Shown here piece after piece: positions 14,201 to 24,617 of a DNA stretch of 64,000 bases. Both the position numbers and the translations under genes were made by a program. Numbering within the stretch: position 1 is the first letter of the stretch; every line of letters begins with the position of its first letter. Below the pieces are notes generated by a model. That model worked only from the letters and a program-made list of their open reading frames with translations. It was not told where the DNA came from and ran no database searches. This DNA is from Eimeria necatrix (Eukaryota; Apicomplexa; Conoidasida; Eucoccidiorida; Eimeriidae). The DNA lies in the NCBI RefSeq assembly GCF_000499385.1, contig NW_013655295.1, positions 141,501-205,500 on the forward strand. The letters are read 5' to 3'.

Positions 14201-16778
14201 AGTTCCAGCATTCATGATCATCTGGTTCTGGAACCTGCCATTCCTGGTTATTGAGTGCACACAGCTATTAGGGTGCGTGTCGATATCATACAAGAATGAA
14301 CCTTCCTTGTTTGTTCTTACCGCCCTTCCAGAACAAGTGTGTTCTCTCGATGAGCCATGGTTTCTGGCTGGCGCAGTTGTGGGGGCCAGTGGCATTTTGG
14401 TGTGGGGAATCAGCAGCGTCATCGTTTTTTGTGTGTGGATGCTATACACGGACAATGCTGACAAGCTGGAAGCAAGGTATCGCTATGGTTTCCTCTCTAA
14501 TGGATATGAATTTCAATACCGAGCATGGGAAATGTTCCTCATGGCACGCAAACTGGCTTGTGCGTGCCTTCTCACATTACAGCTCCACATGAGTGCTGCT
14601 GGGACTCAGGAGGTTTTCCGGAATTCCGTGAACCTTTTGATCGTCACCATGTGCTTGATCTCTCAACTGTTAATTGAGCCATATGATAGACGGAGCCACA
14701 ACCTGACGAATCGAGTTGAATTTTTGGGCCTGCTAACCAATGTCGTCAACTGTATTGTTATTCAGGGCAGCTTGTCCTTCTCTGTTTTCAAATGGTTGGG
14801 CCCTCTGCCAATCGTCACGTGCGGGCTATTTCACATGTACGTCTTCTGGAACCTTTTTGTAGAGGCGGGAAGAATGGTGCTTATGCGTCCTCACTTGGCA
14901 AGGTTGCCATCGCCGTGGAGATACTTTAACCTAGTGACCAGGTCTCTCGCTAGACTTTACACTCGAGGTAATGCTAAAGTCTACTACAACTACATCACGA
15001 ACGAGATGGTGCTTGAGGCGGCAGCGAAGTCAAGGGTCTTCCACATTCGCAGAATGATCCAGAGGAAGAAGAAACTCACAGATTATCGGAAGATTAATTA
15101 TGAAAACAGAACGTATTTTGTCTCTGCTCTGACTGACTCTCTTTCGCGGCTGGTAATTTCCTGGTGTCAGTTCACCATACCTGGAGACTGGCTGGATTTC
15201 ACCATTCGTTATGCATTTTGTTACTGCTTTTGGATGAGGCATCGCGCGTCGAGCAATAAGGAGCCTCTTGACTTGGAGGAATTCGATGCCATGAGACCGT
15301 CTTTGTTTAATGAATGCTACGTCGAGGAGCATGAAGGAGAGGATGATGTTCTTCTGGACCCAGAAACACAATGTAATGAAGTTGAAGCGGAGTTTTTAGA
15401 TATGCTGGTTGACGACGACGTGTATGACGACAGTCCCATTACTCTCATGGAGCTGTATGTTGCAGTGCAGTCAATGCGGTACATCCCACGAGGACAACTC
15501 CGACGGCTCCATATGTGGTACCGTGAAAGGATGGCCGCAGCAAGCAGCTCTGACATGCCAGCTCTGCGCAAAGAGAACGAAGAGCTTGAGGCAGAACTTC
15601 AGCAGCTGAGCGAGGCACTGCGCAGTCGATTTGGCTCTCCAGATGGAGACGGAGCCTCTTTCAACATCCTTGACTTTTTCTTTGCGGTGGAAGTTTTGCA
15701 CGAGGCCGAGGCGGAAAATTCCCGCCTACGAATGGATATAGAAAAGGAGGTAAATTGCATCCTCAATGCGCGCGCGGCTCGTTGTGTGGCTGAGAGGGTT
15801 CAGATGGAACTAGAAAAGGCGGACGGTGAAGACCTCGAGGATATCCTTAAATCGTTCGATGAAGTCGCTGAGAGGCAAAAAGAGGCTAAAGCACGGTTAG
15901 AGTACCTAGAGCCCGTTGTGAAGGACAAGAATCGGAAAGTTAAAGTACGCAGTAAGGGCACAACGGAAGATCCGAAGAGGAGTCTGAAACAGTTGGGCTC
16001 GAGGCGTGTAAGCTTAGCAGAGGAGCGCAAACGTGTGCTTCGCCCGAGCTTTTCATCCCTTGAAACTGCCTCTGAAGGCAAGCGACGTAAGTCATTGGCA
16101 CCTACGTGGCAGCATGACGCTAATGGTGGCATGGGCCGTAGAGTATCGCCTGTTGGCTTTTCGGATGATCGAGAAAAAGGATCTGGTGCTAGCCGCCGGC
16201 GGATAAGCGTTGAGTTAGATGTAATGGGCGGGCAGGCATCTGAAGAGGGCTTACAAGGGAAGCAGCCTCGACGGATTTCGCTTTCCCGTACGCCCAGTGA
16301 CGCGTCCATACAAGGGTCGCGCACCTTGCAAACGCACAGCAGTTTTGGTTCAGAAAGGGATAACAGTCCTAAAAGCAGTAGGCGGACTGTCAGAAGTGCT
16401 TCGCGTCTAGGTGAGTCCGACGTGGCGCCTTCATCTGATGACCAGGAAAGAGCGCCGAAGAGGACTGCAAGAATGGCCTCCCCATTGACGCCTTCAGCGA
16501 TAAAAGCAGAGCCATCAAGCGGTGCTGAGCAGCCGCTCTCACGCCGCAGAGTATCACGTATCGGGAGCGCTAGTTCTTTAGCAGAGTCAGCGGAGGTTGA
16601 AACAACAGGAGGGGTTTCGAAGCCGGCCCCAAAGAGAGCTATCGGCACAACAAGGGAAAGCATTGATCCCTCGGATCCAGCTCGAACAGACACTCCAGTC
16701 GAAAGCCCGAAGCCAAGTTCTAAACGGTCTATAGGACTTTTTAAAAGACCCCCTGGGTCTAAGGAGGGTGAACGTTGA
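1..16778 (+). CDS. Cysteine repeat modular protein (CRMP / GCC2-GCC3 family), 5' end outside the window
   Basis: Multi-exon gene for a very large secretory/membrane protein; the start and signal peptide lie before base 1. Exons supported by frame and GT/AG sites: 2261-2539, 2671-2916, 3034-3339, 3455-3790, 3909-4130, 4296-4870, 5001-5235, 5398-5808, 5958-6293, 6392-6802, 6946-7077, 7200-7550, about 7665-7916, about 8200-8628, 8756-9034, 9174-9440, 9539-9821, 9961-10362, 10501-10588, 10688-11197, 11336-11969 and 12150-16778. Exons before 2261 and the 7665-8628 joins are unsure. Order of parts: short cysteine modules, propeller-like part, CxxC-rich GCC2/GCC3 repeats, a PAN/Apple-like stretch, about nine membrane helices, a cytosolic coiled and basic tail. 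Known of the family: Toxoplasma CRMPa and CRMPb sit at the apical secretion site and are needed for rhoptry discharge. Membership is inferred from architecture; which paralogue this is cannot be told. Confidence 0.82.
2261..6802 (+). repeat. Array of about ten divergent cysteine modules, roughly one per exon
   Basis: The modules share a pattern: an opening Gly-Pro, a Pro-x-Val-Val then Phe/Tyr-x-Val strand, an invariant-looking Cys-Tyr/Trp/Phe-Cys a few residues before another Cys, and an end such as Phe-x-Val-x-x-Gly. Clear cores are ICYC at about 2845, LCWC at about 2330, FCWC at about 6220, ICFC at about 5730 and KICYC at about 6690. Most exons begin and end in phase 1, splitting the final Gly codon, so whole exons of 222-411 bases can be gained or lost without a frameshift. 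Sequence identity between modules is low, so this is an old array. Likely an extracellular beta-sandwich-type module (inference). Confidence 0.7.
8756..9821 (+). other. Beta-propeller-like part of the CRMP protein
   Basis: Exons 8756-9034, 9174-9440 and 9539-9821 encode repeating strands with the feel of an NHL/WD-type propeller: short hydrophobic strands ending in Asp-Pro, Phe-Asp-Ser and Ala-Asp-Thr turns (QQVFVLG, QVFVTSFDS, SVFVADTVG, ITFLSIDN). They hold almost no cysteine, unlike the exons on both sides. They are followed at 9961-10140 by a Gly/Thr-rich strand segment just before the first GCC2/GCC3 repeat. The fold is an inference from pattern only; a structure prediction would be decisive. 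Confidence 0.45.
10150..13600 (+). other. GCC2/GCC3 cysteine repeats with an embedded PAN/Apple-like stretch
   Basis: Repeated units of the form Gly-x-Tyr/Phe ... Cys-x-x-Cys-Pro-x-Gly-x-Phe/Tyr (for example CEPCPVGTFRD, CQSCQVGTYC, CAPCPVNYF, CPPGTYKEL) define tyrosine-kinase-ephrin-receptor-like GCC2/GCC3 modules. Within exon 11336-11969 a stretch at about 11680-11820 has the spacing of a PAN/Apple domain: Phe-Cys-Lys-Glu-Asn, later SFEDCQAACLKN and then Tyr-Cys-Thr-Ser-Phe-Ser-Phe. The array ends at about 13470-13600 with an EGF-like cluster (Cys-Arg-Cys-His-Gly-Gly ... Cys-Ser-Thr-Cys) directly before the first membrane helix, as in other CRMPs. Confidence 0.7.
13610..14940 (+). other. 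Polytopic membrane block of the CRMP protein (about nine helices)
   Basis: The last exon encodes about nine hydrophobic segments of 17-25 residues, near 13630, 13725, 13940, 14200, 14360, 14535, 14640, 14725 and 14810. Loops between them are rich in Arg and Lys, and a tyrosine/arginine-rich loop follows the third helix. This block anchors the cysteine modules outside and places the tail from about 14950 in the cytosol (topology inferred). Number and order of helices need a predictor. Confidence 0.7.
14950..16778 (+). other. Cytosolic coiled-coil and basic Ser-rich tail of the CRMP protein
   Basis: After the last helix comes an acidic patch (about 15330-15440), then a heptad-like Leu/Glu/Arg stretch at about 15550-15930 that should form coiled coil. 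From about 15990 to the stop TGA at 16776-16778 the protein is disordered and rich in Arg, Ser, Lys and Pro, with repeated Arg-Arg-x-Ser sites at about 16002, 16083, 16138, 16195, 16266 and 16543. The tail lacks triplet-repeat runs, unlike the disordered regions of the genes further right. Confidence 0.7.
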
Positions 16779-19340
16779 AGCCTGTAGTGGCTTTAATCAT
16801 GCAGTGTATTGTAGAACATTCAACGTGGTTTGGCGTTTTACAGATTGATTCCTGCGTGCCAATCGGCGTGTAGTTGATCGGCAGTTGGAATTTAACTAGT
16901 GATGTCATGTTTACGGTTGCAAAGCACTTCTACTGTGTTTGTCATCAAGTGGAGCAGTGGGCTGTTAAGAGAAAGTACAGACGAGTCATTGTTCCTTTTG
17001 GTCACTCTCATTTCTTCTAAGAAGTATTTTGCAGTATTACGGATAGCCTTCCGGAATAATGCATGGAGGATGAGTTGTACCGTATACATGTGCTGATTGT
17101 AGGTTGAGATACTAGTGATGGTCGCCAGCGATTTTTGGAACAGCAGCATGTCCGCGTCATAAAACGTGTTCTACTGATGCTGTGAGCGTTCACAGCTCGA
17201 CGCATGGTTGCGAAAACTCTCTGCTGACGCCAGCACCCGAATGTAAAGTAGTGATGTCTGGCACCCGCTGTATGTGACATGATGAGATGTGCCGGTTGTG
17301 CGTAGTGTCTTTTGAGTCGCTCAAAAATAAACTCAGTTAGCTGTTGGCTGTACATCCGGCTTGTTGCGGAGTAAAAGGCAACCATCCCTCGCATTCTTTC
17401 AGTACATCAGCTGCATAACTAGAATGTGATGAAGCGCACCGGACCTATTAAGGCAATAGTCCCTTCCATCCTCTAACGAAAGACTGATTGCTGGTTCTCC
17501 ATCATTCCTACGAGCAACGTGACTGCCTAATTCACCGTTTGATTCTTTAGAGAAGAATCCCAATGGAAAGGGTGAGCTGTTCTTACTGATTGGCAAGCTA
17601 ACTAATTCACTGCAAGTTGGGCGTCGTCTAGACGACATTCTTCTGTTGCAGTTTGAATTGATTTTCTTCGGATACATTACGTTGCCACTGGTTAGCTGGG
17701 ACGATCGATGCTCGGCTTATCAGCTCTTTTGAAACCAAGAGCAGGCCCCGATAGACATCACACCGTCTGCCACGGGTCTCTCCGCAAACCGTAACTCACT
17801 GCTATTGTACGCGGAGAACATCCAGCTGGAGGGGCAGTGAGTAGGCCCGTCGAACACTGCAGCACTGCGGCAAGCACGGAGACTACAGCATTCAATTTCC
17901 AGTGTAGTTCGATGGATTTTCCACACCGACAGCAATACGCTTTACAGCTTCCTACCTACTCCTTGAGATGTTATCGTGTTGCGGGCTTCCGTCCCTGTTG
18001 AGGCGCTCCCGGGCTTGCATTTTCTTTGCAAAATTAGGTCCTAGGTTGATGCTCACTGAAGCTGCTCTCTTGCATCGACAAATACATTTCGGTATTCGTT
18101 CCCAATGCAAAACTGCACGTTTCCCCGTCGTTAGCTCTTCGTCTTTCGTTGCATTGAAAAATAGTACAGAAGAGCACCATTAGATAGAGCAAAAGCATAC
18201 ATAACTTTAGGCAAATTGGAATTAGTGCGGCAAGAAAAATTGGCCAAAACGAGCATTACCAAATCTGTCCACCGAGGGAAATATGGAGGGAAAAGTAGAA
18301 TGAAAGTCGCAGTGAGGCCCACTTGCACAAGTGCTCGGAGGCACCGCCTTGTAGAGAGAGGCACAAGAGATTATTAATACAGTGTATGAGTGCTGTTCGT
18401 GCGCGCTTTGGCATGCAGCAGTCACGAAGACCATCGCCACAGCACGGGAAGGCCTCAAAGCTTCCCCAGTTACGTGATTGCTGAGTTCATCGGGGCACAG
18501 ACATGCACATAATCTCTTTTACGCAATTGTCTGGGCAACAGGAGTCGCAGGGCGGCCCTAGAACACCAGAACCGTAGGATCCAACCCACTTGCTCTACTG
18601 ACGACGTTGAGGCTACATTACTTATTATTGTGTGTTCAGACACTGACATCTTTGTGCCTGCGCTACACTTGTTGTGGAAAAATCGCACGCTGTCGCCCGT
18701 CCGCAGCATGGCCTAACGGTTTTTCAAGCCGTTCATCCCTTCTGTCCAGACACTCCACCTGATATGCGCTAAAATATTCATTAGCGACAAAGGGGAGCCA
18801 GAGATGCTGAAGACGAGCTTTGCGCTGGTTAAGGGAAGGCTCATCGAATTGTTGAAATACTTAGCCTTCATCCGCCCAGAAACGCAGCAGGCAGCAGGCC
18901 CTCACAAGCAAAAGAACGGAGGGGCAACGCGCTGCGCGTACGTGCCAAAAGTGGCATAATTTACTTTTTAGTGCATATGTACTTCTTAGTACACTGGTAC
19001 GCATGTAGAATCTGTCCCTATCGTTTGGCGTGTATCCTCACACTTGAGAGAGCCTTGAGTGGCTCCTTTGGCTGCAAAGCCCCAGTAACCATGGCCTGTG
19101 TAAACGTTCGCGTGCGAGTAATGCTGAACTACAACTGACTTTCAGATATGCCAAAAACCCAGTGAAGGCTTTAGATTACTATTTGCAGAAATTACTCTCC
19201 AAACCCTCCAGGTCTCCGCAGCGCATCGTAGTCGCAAGTTGTGGGGCCCCCAGATTCTGGACTATGAATATGTCATCAATGTGCAGAAAGACAAGGATGA
19301 ATACAAATTGAGCTAAATTTTTAGTGCAATTTCTGTCAGC
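16779..19340. other. Intergenic region, no gene seen
   Basis: Open frames here are short, are found on both strands and have no recognisable motif or consistent splice pattern. The region should hold the 3' UTR of the CRMP gene and the promoter and 5' UTR of the NOL12-like gene. A 93-codon minus frame at 17399-17677 is rich in Ser and Arg but has no family resemblance. Confidence 0.5.
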
Positions 19341-20830
19341 ATGAAAAAAAAGTCAAAGAAGACTACTTCTGACGCCGTGGTAACTTTCGATTTTGCTGCG
19401 AGGCGGTGAGGCGTTCTACTTGAACCCCCAGCCGAAGGCGCTATACCGAAAGATTGATTTTTTATTGTTGTTGCTCTTTTGTGTACCATTTTAAGCCATC
19501 CCTAGGCAACCGTTCTGCACTTTTATGGGCCCAGGGGAGTGGTTGTATCCTTGATTGAGTTGCAGGTGTTTGTGCAGGGAATTCGTTACAGGAGTCTCGA
19601 AACGGAAAGAGCAGCGAAGGAATGAGGCAAAGATTCGTGCCCTGGAGAGGCAGAAGGAAGAAAGGCGACAGCTGCGAGCAGAGGTACAACCCCCAAAGTC
19701 CACTGCCTCGATGTGCCACTACAGCAGTTGGAAGCCCTCTTTAAAGTTCGTAACAAATTTTCTTTTAATATCAGTCTTGAGGACTTTTGTGGCTGCCCAT
19801 GTGTCGACTTCCTCTTCGCTGTAGTGCCTGTGCTGCTTGCTCTTTCCCCCTACAGCGCCGCGAGAAGATCAGAGAGCACATTACCCACGTTCGACAGAGC
19901 CAACTCCTAGCAGAGTCGGCAGCTACTCCAGTTTTGGGAAGATGTCGTGGAACTTTGGTTTCTCAAACTAAAGGCAGCAGCAGCAGCAGCAAGCGCCACA
20001 GGATTGCCACCGGAAGCGCTAGTACGTCTCATTTTCGGCGCGTACGTCGCTGCCCGCAAGGGATGTAATGCACGTTAACAGGGTTACCTGTAAGCATCTG
20101 GGCAGTATGGCAGCCCTCATATGTAGTTAGTAAGTTGCTCTCTGTGTGGAGTCCTTTTCACCCAGCTGTCCGTCCACAAGCTGTGGCATTTACGAAGGGA
20201 ATGTGATGCCTTACGTACAAACGTGTCGATGTTCGCGCAGCCTCAGGTTACGTTGCCGTAGGGGTTGAGAAAAACACAGAATCTCAGCTACCACAGGACC
20301 ATGCAGTAGAGCCCATGCAGGTGCGTCACGCCCCGTAGGTGCCCCAACTAGCTGTTGTGAGTGCCTGAAATCCCCCATTTGTAGTGCGCGATTTTTCACT
20401 GGCTCCGTTTTGTTGATGCCCGTTGTAGCGTAAGTAATAAAATTACTTTACTCGTGTAAATGCACTTCATTTGTTCGACGTCTGCTTGTGGACGCAGAAC
20501 GTACGTCTTTTGCCGCCGTCGGCTGAAGAAGCGGCAGCCTCCCCATGGCAAATTGCATCTTGCGTCTCGTTGTCGGTGGGCGGGTTCATGGAGCACTTGG
20601 AATCTTCAGAGAACCAAGAGACCCAACTATCTCAGTCAAGCGCTTCAACAGTTTTGAAGGGCACGAAGGCTGGTAGCAGCTCCAGCCGTTCCTGTATACC
20701 TCAAACAAACCTGGAGGGGAAAACGCGGTCGTTCGGGACCACGAGACCATTAAGAAGACACAGACAGAAACACTTAAGGAAGAGGCACAAATCACGAAAG
20801 CCTCAACGAAAAGGCGGCAGCCGGAAATAA
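19341..20830 (+). CDS. NOL12: Nucleolar protein 12 / Rrp17-like, five exons
   Basis: Exons 19341-19405, 19578-19683, 19856-20021, 20241-20320 and 20498-20830 keep phase throughout and give 249 residues. The start ATG opens a lysine run, and the first splice joins a Phe-Asp-Phe-Ala-Ala-Arg end to Arg-Glu-Phe-Val-Thr-Gly-Val-Ser-Lys-Arg-Lys. That matches the family hallmark (Arg-x-x-Phe-Leu-Thr-Gly-Phe-x-Lys-Arg-Lys), followed by the usual long basic/acidic single helix (EAKIRALERQKEERRQLRAE). The C-terminus is strongly basic. Known of the family: yeast Rrp17 is a 5'-3' exonuclease of pre-60S particles and human NOL12 acts in pre-rRNA processing, in the nucleolus. A short Ser run from AGC repeats is in exon 3. 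Exons 4 and 5 are less conserved and rest on phase and splice sites. Confidence 0.78.
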
Positions 20831-23800
20831 TGCAGATAACAAGCTATCTAATGGTTCCCGCCCCTCAACCCAGGATTTTTGGGGATGCGTGTAAGCTACA
20901 CCACAGTTCAATTGGGGGAGCACTGAGCCGACGCTATTGCATATTGTTAGTAGAGCTACATAAAAATTCCTTCTGCAGAGCATCTTTTTACCGCTTGCCT
21001 CGGGGTTTCACGGTGCGTCGAGGACTTCAATTAGCTTTCCCGTGGGACCAAAGCGGTCCGTTTCCTGCATTCCGGGGCCAGCTAGTGCTGAGCTAGGTAT
21101 CTGCTGCTGTCCAAAGAAGGGCGACGCTGTGAGCTCAATTCCTCGAAATTGCGGGCGGTGTTTCTGCTGGGTTGGCCTTACTTTTGGGAACACGCTGTCA
21201 AATTTAATGACCTTTGAGAGACCAGTGAGCAAAAACCTCTGTGTGGCTTTTTACCTAATCCACAGAGGGGGACAAAGTGTGTTGCGTTTAATTTGGAGCA
21301 ACAAGTGTAGTTCACCGTCAGAAGAACACCTGTGTTACTAAATTCAGTTGTCTTCGTTAGTCATCATGCACAGACCCTGCGGAAGGTTGGCTCGCTGTAG
21401 GTCTTTCAACAAGCCGCTTGCCGTAGGTCCAGTTTTCTTCAATTGCCACTGTGCATTTACAAGGAAAAACAATGCACATTCACCAACATCAGAAAACGCC
21501 AGCATGCACTGTGTCACTCTGGTAGATAATACCGTTCCAACGGGGGCATGCGCCATGACCGTGGAACGACTGAATGGGAACTCCAGGGTTGCCCCCAGAG
21601 CTTACATTCTGTCTACCCGGAAGGATTAAGTGAGTGAGGCGGCGTTCTCCCTCCGTTGGCATGATTCCGTTCATCCCTTATTTACTGCGCTTTTCTTTCT
21701 ACCTCTGTTTTCTACTTCTGATGAGCTGCCTCGGATTTCTATCCCGGATGCGCAGCGCAGGTACAGAGCACCAGCCACTCCCCGTTGCGTGTTAAATGGG
21801 AGCCTGGGCGGTGAAGTCTTGAACCCTCACCATTTTCACTAAGGAGGGCTTCAATACGGCAGAAACCTGGAAACTCACGCAATTTATTAGTTGCCTTTCC
21901 TTTTCTCAGTTCGTTTCGGCGATGCACCTCTAAGCAATCAATCCTATTCAGTCACAGATCCATAGCATCCCTAAAAGTGTGGTGACGTGATAGGTTGAAT
22001 TGCCCCATAGCGGTTCCCAGTTACTACGACTTGCTACCGCCCGACTTGGGGCAGAAAAACCAGTTTGTGTGTAGCTCCGTAAGCGGTCACGAAGGAGAGA
22101 GATATCCTAATGTGGCAGGCGTTTGCGGCTTCAGTTTGGATATTGTTCAGTCCTCATGCACGTAGCATTAGGCACAGAATATTCCGAATCTAGTTTGTGT
22201 ACGAGTCGAAACAAAGTTTCCATGCGTGAGAACACGGTATTTTATTTTCATGTGTCATATTGTCGGTCTGTAGCAAACGACAGATCGGAATTATGTCAGA
22301 GGTTAGGGCTACAACCTTCCCCCTTAGGCTGAGAGCCTGGTTGCTGCGTACATAGCGTTTAGCAGTGCCACCTGCTAGCACAGATGGAATGCCGTAGCTT
22401 AAGAGCTAAGTGAAGCGACAAGACGCGTGCGCCGGTGAACCATTCTCGCCACACTTCAGATGAGTGTATGCATGCCATTCAAGTTAAATGCTCGGTGCGG
22501 GTGCTGCGCATCCTCCCGTGGAGCTGAGGATTGTCTCCTTAACTCAAATCCGTCAGAACGATAGCTCCTACAGTCGCTTAATTTCTCTGCTGTTTCTCAT
22601 AGCTTAGTAGCTACCGAGATCTTTCCCGTTAAGAAGCCTGCTACCCTGTTATTAAGTTTGCTACATAGCAGTGGGCTCTTTCTGAATCTGACATAGGAAA
22701 TGCGTCTTTCCACCGCATTTTGCTCTTTGCACCAAGGCTTCTGCCCAATCGTTAGACATTGCACTTGCAGCTGCTTTGTATCCGATGCCAAGTAGGGTGC
22801 GGTGTCGCATTTCCTGTTCCTTTTCTAGTGTACAATTCTCGTGCAGCCCCCGCCCATTTCGTGGAGGGTTTGCGCCTCCAGAGCAGGCGGGATGGGATAT
22901 TTTTCCGCACGCGGAGACTAATATATCAGTTTTACCATTAAAGAGCTGGGGCTTTCCTGAACCTCGTCAACCATGAAGCATGTCATGACAAAGAGAAAAC
23001 CCTTATGTTTCTACACCTATATTTCTCTATATTATGTTGCAAGGAAGAACTTGCAACCTGATATAGAGGGAGAATGCGGTGTCACCTAGACTGCAAACGT
23101 GATTGTGATCAACAGTACTGCTGGAAGGTCTTCCAGCCGCACTGTCCCAATACGAGGGTACATCGTCACAAAATTAACCAAATGACAAAAGCAACGAAAC
23201 CCAAGGGGATACGGACTAATGGGGTGAGTGGTACAGCACTACATATTGAGTGTCCACCCAGAGCAGTCCAGGCCTACGCACGTTTTGGACTGCCACTCAG
23301 CCTGCCTATTCAGTTCGCAGTAAAAAATGGGCAGGCGCCCGCCGCCCTTCGAACTCCTTGCACCAGCATAGACGCCCTCCCAAGGGCAGTTTCACCGTCC
23401 TACCAAACACCGTCATAGCAAACCGTAGGCAATTCCGCGGCTGCAATGGCAGCCCAAACCTCCCAGTAAATGTGGAAAAGGCTTCACCTACTACTAAACA
23501 CAGTTCACGCCATACAACACGTTGCTCCCGTCATGGGCTAGTCGGGCTGGCCCAGCTCGGCCACCACTATAGGTGCCTAGAAATGCACTACTCTCATCAA
23601 AGGCAGCTGCTTCCGCTGTTTACACGTCCACTGCTCTTTTCAAAAGCAATTGCCTCTTTTGCAAATATCGCGGGGCATCGTTGCTCAATCATTACAACCC
23701 TACACAGTTCACCACAATAAGCAGCACCCAGTTTTAAAAAGTGAAACGGTAACTGTTCTATGAAACCTCGAAGGAGCATATAGGCAACGCTTCTGATCGC

Positions 23801-24617
23801 TTGTTGAACCTCTCATCGTCGCGGTAAAATAGGCCTAAAATGCCACGATTATTGATGCGTCTCAGGCTGCTACACGCGAATGGGCAACAGGACTATAAAC
23901 AATAGCGTAACTGTAGGCAGCCCTAGTTCAAATTGGTGTGGAGGCCCGGATGTACACATTGGAGCGGTATGAGCCTTCTACCATCACCAACTGCAGGGCA
24001 GCGTGCTGACAATATGCTCAGAGCTAGCAACGCCAAGCCTCAAAAATGCTTGAAAGAAGTCACGAGTTGTATCTCTCGGAGAGAGGAGGCAAAAGCAATT
24101 TCAACTAGAAAAAGCGGGACCACGCAACGTCGGCAGCTCAAGTTTCAACTCTATGCTGCTCGGCTAGGGTCCGTTGCGCATCTTTTGCAAACAATATCTG
24201 GTGCTGCGTCTCCTTACGAATTCAGAAAGGTAGCCACAATCGACTATTCCAATACCCTAACGATTTTTCATCGTATCCAGCTAAAATAAGCGAGACTGAG
24301 GCAGCGGAAGCGTCTCACGTACCTAACTGCCACATTTCGATGCTCCCTGTCTTAACTCCTGATGCTATACTTGCGGCTGCTGTTCATGCCGGCGCATGCG
24401 ATAGGCGCGGTACATCTCTGCGAAAGCAGCAAACACAAAGCATAGAAAAGACAGATTCGAGTTGTTGCAGGAGTCCCAGCTCCGGCTAGCACTGTCCTAA
24501 TGCACACTGCCTCTAGAGAAGGTAGCTAAGATACGCTTCTACCGTCCCCCTAACCGGATTCCAGTGCCGGAGAAAAGGGAATAGCGATACATGCGGCTCT
24601 GCTGCAAAATTGCTTCC
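20831..24617. other. Intergenic region of about 3.8 kb, no gene seen
   Basis: Only short, unrelated frames on both strands; the longest (21348-21629, 93 codons; 23250-23720 from a non-ATG start) have no known motif and no supporting splice partners. CAG triplets are rare. The one structured element seen is the stem-loop at 23025-23068. The region must hold the 3' ends of two convergent transcripts, NOL12-like (+) and TBC1D23-like (-). Confidence 0.5.
23025..23068. repeat. Two-tier perfect stem-loop
   Basis: CTCTATAT at 23025-23032 pairs with ATATAGAG at 23061-23068, and GTTGCAAG at 23036-23043 pairs with CTTGCAAC at 23050-23057. That makes sixteen perfect pairs with a symmetric 3/3 internal loop (TAT against CTG) and a six-base loop GAAGAA. 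Weak G-U pairing could extend the outer stem. It lies between two convergent genes and reads the same on either strand apart from the loops. It could be a structured RNA, a 3' processing element or the remnant of a small inverted-repeat element; no choice can be made from the sequence. Confidence 0.6.

Noticed and set aside
15800..16693. 297-codon minus-strand open frame opposite the CRMP tail
   Set aside because: It mirrors the Arg/Ser-rich coding strand, starts and stops without splice context, and has no motif. The plus frame continues the conserved protein to its stop.
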